From Macrostomum hystrix (taxonomy: Eukaryota; Platyhelminthes; Macrostomidae), in NCBI GenBank assembly GCA_950097015.1, contig CATNEN010000038.1, forward strand, positions 22,072,001 through 22,136,000: a DNA stretch of 64,000 nt, given 5' to 3'. Shown here piece by piece: positions 34,358 through 43,300 of the stretch (within the stretch, counting starts at the first letter, position 1; every line of letters starts with the position of its first letter). The notes beneath the pieces are model-generated. The model had not been told where the DNA came from and searched no databases. It saw nothing but the letters and a program-made list of their open reading frames with translations. Position numbers and translations under genes: made by a program.

Positions 34358-37300
34358 CTGTGGTAGAAAAACAGGGAGAGGACATTTTCCGGTGGACATT
34401 TTCAGGTGGACATTTTCAGGTGGACAGTTTTAAATCGGCATTTTCAAGTGGAAATTTGTAAGGTAGAACTTTTCAAGTGGAAATTTAAAAGTGGACAATT
34501 TTGAGTGGACAATTTTACATAAGATTTTACACTTCGAGTAACAATCCTTACGAGCGTTGCAATCCTTAAAAAAAACGCAGCGAAAGAATATACAGAATTT
34601 ACAAAAATTAAAATTTGTTCCTATTTCCTAAAAAATTATGTAGCGAGAATGACAGCAAAAACACATTAGCCAGATTTTTTATGCGTTAAATCGAGCTAAA
34701 ATATTCATCAGACACACACACACAAGGATTCTATTTTCAAGAAAATCCAATATTCTACTTTGTTATGTAAACTATATTTGGCACCGCAATGTTTGACAGC
34801 AATTATAGTCACACATGTTAACAAATAAGAAATTGCAGAGTTGCTAAGAACTCATTTTGACTCGATATTTACAACTTACTCGTACAACTGTACCTGTTTT
34901 CTACAATTCAAACAGTCACTCCGTTAGAACCAGTAGGCATTCCAGTGACTCGGCAGACACTCCTATGACACGACTGTCGTTCCAATGATTCCAAAATCGC
35001 TCCTATGACCTTAAGGTCACCAAATGGTCACTCTAATGATCATAACGTCACTCTAATGAACAGAACGTCACTCTAATGATCAGAACGTCACTCTAATGAA
35101 CAGAACGTCACTCTAATGATCAGAACGTCACTCTAATGATCAGAACGTCACTCTAATGAACAAAACGTCACTCTAATGATCAGAACGTAATCAGAACGTC
35201 ACTCGAATGATGATTAAAGAACGTCACTCTAATGATCAGAACGTCACTATAATGATCAGAACGTCACTATAATGATCAGAACGTCACTCTAATGATCAGA
35301 ACGTCACTCTAATGAACAGAACGTCACTCTAATGATCGGAACGTCACTCTAATGATCAGAACGTCACTCTAATGATCAGAACGTCACTCTAATGATCAGA
35401 ACGTCACTCTAATGATCAGAACGTCACTCTAATGATCAGAACGTCACTCGAATGATAATTAAAGAACGTCACTCTAATGATCAGAACGTCATCAGAACGT
35501 CACTCGAATGATAATTAAAGAACGTCACTCTAATGATCAGAAAGTCACTCTAATGATCAGAACATCACTCTAATGATCAGAACGTCACTCTAATGATCAG
35601 AACGTCACTCTAATGATCAGAACGTCACTCTAATGATCAGAACGTCACTCTAATGATCAGAACGTCACTCTAATGATCAGAACGTCACTCTAATGATCAG
35701 AAAGTCACTCTAATGATCAGAAAGTCACTCTAATGATCAGAACATCACTCTAATGATCAGAACGTCACTCTAATGATCAGAACGTACTCTAATGATCAGA
35801 ACGTCACTCTAATGATCAGAACGTCACTCTAATGATCAGAACGTCACTCTAATGATCAGAACGTCCCTCGAATGATAATTAAAGAACGTCACTCTAATGA
35901 TCAGAACGTCATCAGAACGTCACTCGAATGATAATTAAAGAACGTCACTCTAATGATCAGAAAGTCACTCTAATGATCAGAACATAACTCTAATGATCAG
36001 AACGTCACTCTAATGATCAGAACGTCACTCTAATGATCAGAACGTCACTCTAATGATCAGAACGTCACTCGAATGATAATTAAAGAACGTCACTCTAATG
36101 ATCAGAACGTCATCAGAACGTCACTCGAATGATAATTAAAGAACGTCACTCTAATGATCAGAACGTCATCAGAACGTCACTCGAATGATAATTAAAGAAC
36201 GTCACTCTAATGATCAGAAAGTCACTCTAACGTCACTCTGACCAAAACGACCAACGACCAAAAGAGTCAGTCCAATGACACCAAAAGAGTCAGTCCAATG
36301 ACACCAAAAGAGTCAGTCTAATGACACCAAAAGAGTCAGTCTAATGACACCAAAAGAGTCAGTCCAATGACACCAATCATCTCTCACCTGTGCCCAATCC
36401 AAGTCTATCACCCCCGGCTGTCCAGTTCAACCTGAGCGATCCGCCCTGCAGGTCCAGTTGATTGCTCAAATCGAGTACAGCGGACGGCGGCACTCGACTA
36501 AGCCGGGCCTGAACTCCTTCGACGCCGCCGTGGGCGTCGGGGTCGAGAACGACGCGCAGCTCGCCAGTCGGAGCAACTCGCTCCACGGGCCACAAACTGC
36601 TGATCTCTACGCGAAAATGCCAGCGAATGAGCCGGCTATCAGTGTCAGGCCGCATGCCCAGCTCCTGTTTCAGTAGATCCCAGAGTGGCACTGAAGTCAC
36701 GTGCCTGCCGTCCCCAGCTACGTTGTCCGGTTCTGTGTAGCAAGTTTCATGGGAGTTAGCGATGTAGATAATGTATTTCCTTTAAACCATGTAGATAGTG
36801 CATAACATAGGTGCGTAGCAGCTACAATGACAGCCGGAACCACACGAACGTCAGTCCAAACTCCAAACTACGCAGTAGAATCTCACCAAAATCATCGGTG
36901 GAATCCTACCGAAATCACCGGTGGAATCCTACCAAAATCACCGGTGGAATCCTACCAAAATTACCGGTGGAATCCTACCAAAATCACCGGTGGAATCCTA
37001 CCGAAATCACCGGTGGAATCCTACCAAAATCACCGGTGGAATCCTACCGAAATCACCGGTGGAATCCTACCAAAATCACCGGTGGAATCCTACCAAAATC
37101 ACAGGTGGAATCTCACCAAAATCACCGGTGGAATCTCACAAAAGTCACCGGTGGAATCTCACTAAAATCACCGGTGGAATCTCACCAAAATCACCGGTGG
37201 AATCTCACAAAAATCACCGGTGGAATCTCACTAAAATCACCGGTGGAATCTCACCAAAATCACCGGTGGAATCTCACAAAAATCACCGGTGGAATCCTAC

Positions 37301-40300
37301 CGAAATCACCGGTGGAATCCTACCAAAATCACCGGTGGAATCCTACCGAAATCACCGGTGGAATCCTACCAAAATCACCGGTGGAATCCTACCGAAATCA
37401 CCGGTGGAATCCTACCAAAATCACCGGTGGAATCCTACCGAAATCACCGGTGGAATCCTACCGAAATCACCGGTGGAATCTCACAAAAATCACCGGTGGA
37501 ATCCTACCGAAATCACCGGTGGAATCCTACCAAAATCACCGGTGGAATCCTACCGAAATCACCGGTGGAATCCTACCAAAATCACCGGTGGAATCCTAAC
37601 GAAATCACCGGTGGAATCCTACCAAAATCACCGGTGGAATCTCACCAAAATCACCGGTGGAATCTCACCAAAATCACCGGTGGAATCTCACCAAAATCAC
37701 CGGAGGAATCTCACAAAAATCACCGGTGGAAACTCACTAAAATCACCGGTGGAATCTCACTAAAATCACCAGTGGAATCTCACAAAAATCACCGGTGGAA
37801 ACTCACTAAAATCACCGGTGGAATCTCACTAAAATCACCGGTGGAATCTCACTAAAATCACCAGTGGAATCTTAGAAAAGTCACCGGTGGAATCTCAAAA
37901 AATCACCGGTGGAATCCTACCAAAATCACCGGTGGAATCCTACCGAAATCACCGGTGGAATCCTACCAAAATGACCGGTGGAATCCTACCAAAATTACCG
38001 GTGGAATCCTACCGAAATCGCCGGTGGAATCCTACAAAAATCACCGGTGGAATCCTACCAAAATCACAGGTGGAATCCTACCAAAATCACAGGTGGAATC
38101 TCACAAAAATCACCGGTGGAATATCACTACAATCGCCGGTGGAATCTCACAAAAATCCCTACGTGAATCTCACCCAAATCACTGTTAGCACCCGGTGATA
38201 AAAAGTTTTTAAAAGCCTAAAAGCTCGTATAATACTATTCACCTACTGTAAGTAGTAAACGTCAGAATTTGTCCTTACCAACTCCGTTATCAGGAATGGG
38301 CAGCAAAATCTCGGACGCGTGCGTGCCGTTGGCGAACATGGGCGACAGCTTCGCCTGCAGCCGCGCCCCAATGACTGGCTTGCCGTCCAGGTGAAGCTGA
38401 GCTCTAATTGCTAATTTAACAGTTGAGTCCACTCGCCGCAACTCAATCACCATTGCCCCGTTTGAGTCAATAATGCAGTCGGTATCTTCACCGTAGTTTA
38501 AAAAACTATAGTCCAGAAGCATGACTGAACCGGTGCTGGAATGCATGGCTGACTTTGCCATCACAGTCAGCTTGGACCCCGCTGCGTGCGACACTGTGTA
38601 CCTGCCCACCTGGCGTTGAGTTGCATTCGGTTGGGTGAAACTGACGGCTATTTGATGGGATGGGAATGAGATTGGGGAGGATTTGGGATGGGAAAGGATT
38701 AGGAATAGAAAAGGATTAGGAATAGAAAAGGATTAGGGATAGAAAAGGATTAGGAATAGAAAAGGATTAGGGATAGAAAAGGATTAGGAATAGAAAAGGA
38801 TTAGCGATAGAAAAGGATTAGGGATAGAAAAGGATTAGGAATAGAAAAGTATTAGGGATAGAAAAGGATTAGGAATAGAAAAGGATTGGGAATAGAGAAG
38901 GATTAGGAATAGAGAAGGATTAGGGATAGAAAAGAATTAGGGATAGAAAAGGATTAGGGATAGAAAAGGATTAGGAATAGAAAAAGTTTAGGGATAGAGA
39001 AGGATTAGGAATAGAAAAGGATTAGGAATAGAGAAGGATTAGGAATAGAAAAGGCTTAGGGCTAGAAAAGGATTAGGAATAGAGAAGGATTAGGAATAGA
39101 GAAGGATTAGGGATAGAAAAGAATTAGGGATAGAAAAGGATTAGGGATAGAAAAGGATTAGGAATAGAAAAGGATTAGGGATAGAAAAGGATTAGGGATA
39201 GAAAAGGATTGGGAATAGAGAAGGATTAGGAATAGAGAAGGATTAGGGATAGAAAAGAATTAGGGATAGAAAAGGATTAGGGATAGAAAAGGATTAGGGA
39301 TAGAAAAGGATTAGGAATAGAAAAAGTTTAGGGATAGAAAAGGATTAGGAATAGAAAAAGTTTAGGGATAGAAAAGGATTAGGGATAGAAAAGGATTAGG
39401 AGTAGAGAATGATTAGGGATAGAAAAATACTATGGATAGAAAAGGATTAGGGATAGAAAAGGGTTAGGAATAGAGAAGGATTGAAGATGTGGAAATATTA
39501 ATTATGGTTAAGGATTAGGGCTGGAAAAGGATTAGAAATTTGAAAGGATTAAATATAGGAAAGTTTTAGAGATGTGGAAGGATTAGGAATGGGATTTCGG
39601 ACTTTCGGCCCGAAAATCAGTTACCTCATTTGCTCCTTTTAACCTAATGATCTCGACGCCCATCAGGTCACTGCGCAGTACTTGAGCTACTGGAGCTTCT
39701 CTGCTCTGAGTTCCTCTTTCCCAGGCCAGAAAAGCTCCACTAGGAGCAACCAACCGAAGCTCATGGGGCGACTGCGAATCGCTATCGCCATTATTGACTG
39801 GCCAGCTGTGGATCAGCGTTAAGTCATGACTTGCGGTCTGGTCGACGTAGAAACTGCTCAGTTTAACGGCAGCTTTCGATGACTCAATGGAAGCCAGCTG
39901 AAAGGTTCGACATTTAATTAACGCTGAGGTGTCTCCCGTAAATTATAATCCCTCGCCTAAGTGTCTCCCTTAAACTATAATCCCTCGCCCAAGTGTCTCC
40001 CTCACTTTAAACTCTCGCCCAAGTGTCTCCCTCACTTTAAACTCTCGCCCAAGCGTCTCCCTCACTTTAATCCCTCGCCCAAGTATCTCCCTCACTTTAA
40101 ACTCTCGCCCAAGCGTCTCCGTCACTATAATCCCTCGCCCAAGTGTCTCCCTCACTTAATTCTCTCGCCCAAGTGTCTCCCTCACTTTAATCCCTCGCCC
40201 AAGCGTCTCCCTCACTTTAAACTCTCGCCCAAGTGTCTCCCTCACTTTAAACTCTCGCCCAAGCGTCTCCGTCACTATAATCCCTCGCCCAAGTGTCTCC

Positions 40301-43300
40301 CTCACTTTAATCTCTCGCCCAAGTGTCTCCCTCCCTTTAATCCCTCGCCCAAGCGTCTCCGTCACTATAATCCCTCGCCCAAGTGTCTCCCTCACTTTAA
40401 TCCCTCGCCCAAGTGTCTCCCTCACTTTAATCTCTCGCCAGAGTGTCTCCCTCACTTTAATCTCTCGCCCAAGTGTCTCCCTCACTTTAATCTCTCGCCC
40501 AAGCGTCTCTCTCACTTTAATCTCTCGCCCAAGTGTCTCCCTCACTTTAAACTCTCGCCCAAGCGTCTCTGTCACTTTAATCTCTCGCCCAAGTGTCTCC
40601 CTCTCTCTAAACTCTCGCCCAAGCGTCTCCGTCACTTTAATCTCTCGCCCAAGTGTCTCCCTCACTTTAATCTCTCGCCCAAGTGTCTCCGTCACTATAA
40701 TCCCTCGCCCAAGTGTCTCCCTCACTTTAAACTCTCGCCCAAGCGTCTCCGTCACTTTAATCTCTCGTCCAAGCGTCTCCGTCACTTTAATCTCTCGCCC
40801 AAGCGTCTCGGTCACTATAATCCCTCGCGCAAGTGTCTCCCTCACTTTAATCTATCGTCCAAGCGTCTCCGTCACTATAATCCCTCGCCCAAGTGTCTCC
40901 CTCACTTTAAACTCTCGCCCAAGTGTCTCCGTCACTTTAATCTCTCGCCCAAGTGTCTCCCTCACTTTAATCTCTCGCTGTAGAGATTAAATAGAGACCC
41001 CTTCATTCGCCCTGTCGCCCAAGCAAACGTGAGTCTCACCACAACGTTCTGTTGTGACACACTGTGAATTCCGCTCAGTTCTGTGAGCAGTCTATGCAAA
41101 TCGATTTTCTCAAATGGCTGAAACTCAATTGAGACAGTCGGAATAGCTGACGCCGTGGTGGTCACACTCGATAGGTAGCGAAGATTTTTAGGCGAGTTTA
41201 GTAGACATATATGGCCGATGTTGGTAAGCTGCGGAAACAGTTTTGCTAATTGTGCTAACTTAATCAAGTAATTGGATGGATATTGGTACAACCAGTGAAA
41301 TGACAGAACTGACCATTTCTAGTGCTCAAGAACACTGATCAAATTTATGTTGCACATCTTCTGAAACAAGAATCAAGCCGCCAGCACTTCAGACCGTCGA
41401 GACATTCAACGGTTCTGGCCGAAGGTCTGATTTTTCTTGTATTTCATACGCCCCTATACACGAATTTGGTGGTCACCGACCTTTATGTAGACGGAGCTGC
41501 TGGACCTTCAACAAGTAATAGTTGAGTTTAGGCCAATATCGAGGCTTCATCGGCGAAAGTAGAATATTTCGCTTTAGGGACCCTATAGCCTACTGGAGGC
41601 ACCCTGCCGACGGTGCTGACGGCGTCGGGGTGGTGACTGGTGGTGATTGGTTGACTGACTTGGCGAGGGTCCATCCCATTCGTCCCATTGGGGCTTGATC
41701 AGCGAAATGGGAGAAATTTGCATCAGGGTGTCCATAGTCGGCTGGTGTCCCTTGTTGAAGGTCCAGCAGCTCCGTGTAGATAAAAGCCGCTGACCGGGGA
41801 AGTCGGAGAAGACAGGCCTGGCAAGCCTAGCTTTTGTAGGAAAAATGAAACATTCGGCCAGAACGTTGAATATCTCGACGGTCTGAAGGGCTGGCGGCTT
41901 GATTCTTGTTTCAGAAGATGCGCAACAAAAGTTGGCCCGTGTTCTTGAGTTTCGGATGCAGCAAAAATATTTGTCTGCGTTGAATGACAGAAGGACAATA
42001 TTGAATAACTAGACTGTCTCAATGGAGTGACGAGAAGTGGCAATAAAGAGTTTCAAACCGTGTTTGTCAACTGAATCGCGGCGTCGACGCTAGCAACGGC
42101 TACGGCTTCACCATCGGCGCCATCATCCGGTCGGCGACTTGGCGACGATTGAAACTGCGGCATCGTTTCCTTGAAAGCCTCCCTCGCCTCAGGCGTGCCA
42201 AACTGAGCTGCTGGAAAGACGGACTGCGGGTCGCTGTCAACGACTAGCAGGTTGATGCTGGCTTCGGGTTCCAGTACGGCTGCGGCAACAGCAACAGCTG
42301 ACTTCATGGCCTTCAGTGCTTCCGGCTGTGAACACATGATGTCCGAAATTTATTGAAATTCTGATTATATTACCAAAAGTAGCCAGTAAGACTCTTTTTC
42401 TAGGTGGTTGCTAGGTGGTTGCTATCTATGTTTCTACGTGGTTTCTAGGTGGCTGCTAGGTTGTTGCTAGGTGGTTGCTATCTAGTTTCTACGTGGTTTC
42501 TAGGTGGCTGCTAGGTGGTTGCTAGGTGGTTGCTAGGTGGTTGCTAGGTGGTTGCTAGGTGGTTGCTAGGTGGTTAATTACTAGGTGGTTGCTAGGTGGT
42601 TGCTAGGTGGTTTCTATGCTGCTATCCTGCTGCCAGGTGGTTGCTATCCTGTTGCTGGGTGGTTGCTATCCTGTTGCTAGGTGGTTGCTATCTCGTTGCT
42701 GCCACTTACCGAGCCGTTTGGATCAAGGATCACCGCCAAACCGGGCCTCGCCTGCTCGATCGCCAGCTCAATAACTGGTTCCTCAATACCGCCATCGTCG
42801 CCGGCACCATTCGGCGGATGGCGGAAGTCGCCGCAGCGGCTGTTCAGCATGACCTCCTCAGCTGAGCGGCGCCGGCAGAACCTGTTCTGCGGCACCGGAG
42901 CCTCTCGATTGTGACCAGTCGCTGACGACACGCCAGATTCGCAGAACTTGGACAAACTTTTCACTGAGGTAACAGCCATCAATGAGGCTATGGCGAGCTC
43001 CTGCCGCCCGTCTGCGTGGAATTCGCACTCGTCGCCTTCTGCAGCCGGTTCCAGACTGGTGAGATTCAGTCGGCATGGCCGGTAGCTGTCCCGATGCCGG
43101 AAGACACCAGTCACCCGGCTATTGCAGATCGCCGGAAGCAGTTTGCCGTCTTTAAAGTAGAACAGCGGACCAACTGAGGAGTCGCGATTGCTCTCCGGGA
43201 ACAGGCCGTAGCGGAACTGGGCGAAGGCGCTGACCAACTGCTTGCCCACTGCGTGTTTTATATTTATGACATAAATTATTTTGCATTCGTATTACTACTA

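Noticed and set aside
35025-38190. CRISPR-like array of short repeats
   Set aside because: The units are contiguous with no unique spacers, no cas genes are present, and the DNA is from an animal genome.
41322-42043. A gene encoding VAHLLKQESSRQ-type proteins on both strands
   Set aside because: The two frames lie in inverted copies of one repeat inside a CLCA intron. The third copy has a stop in the matching frame.
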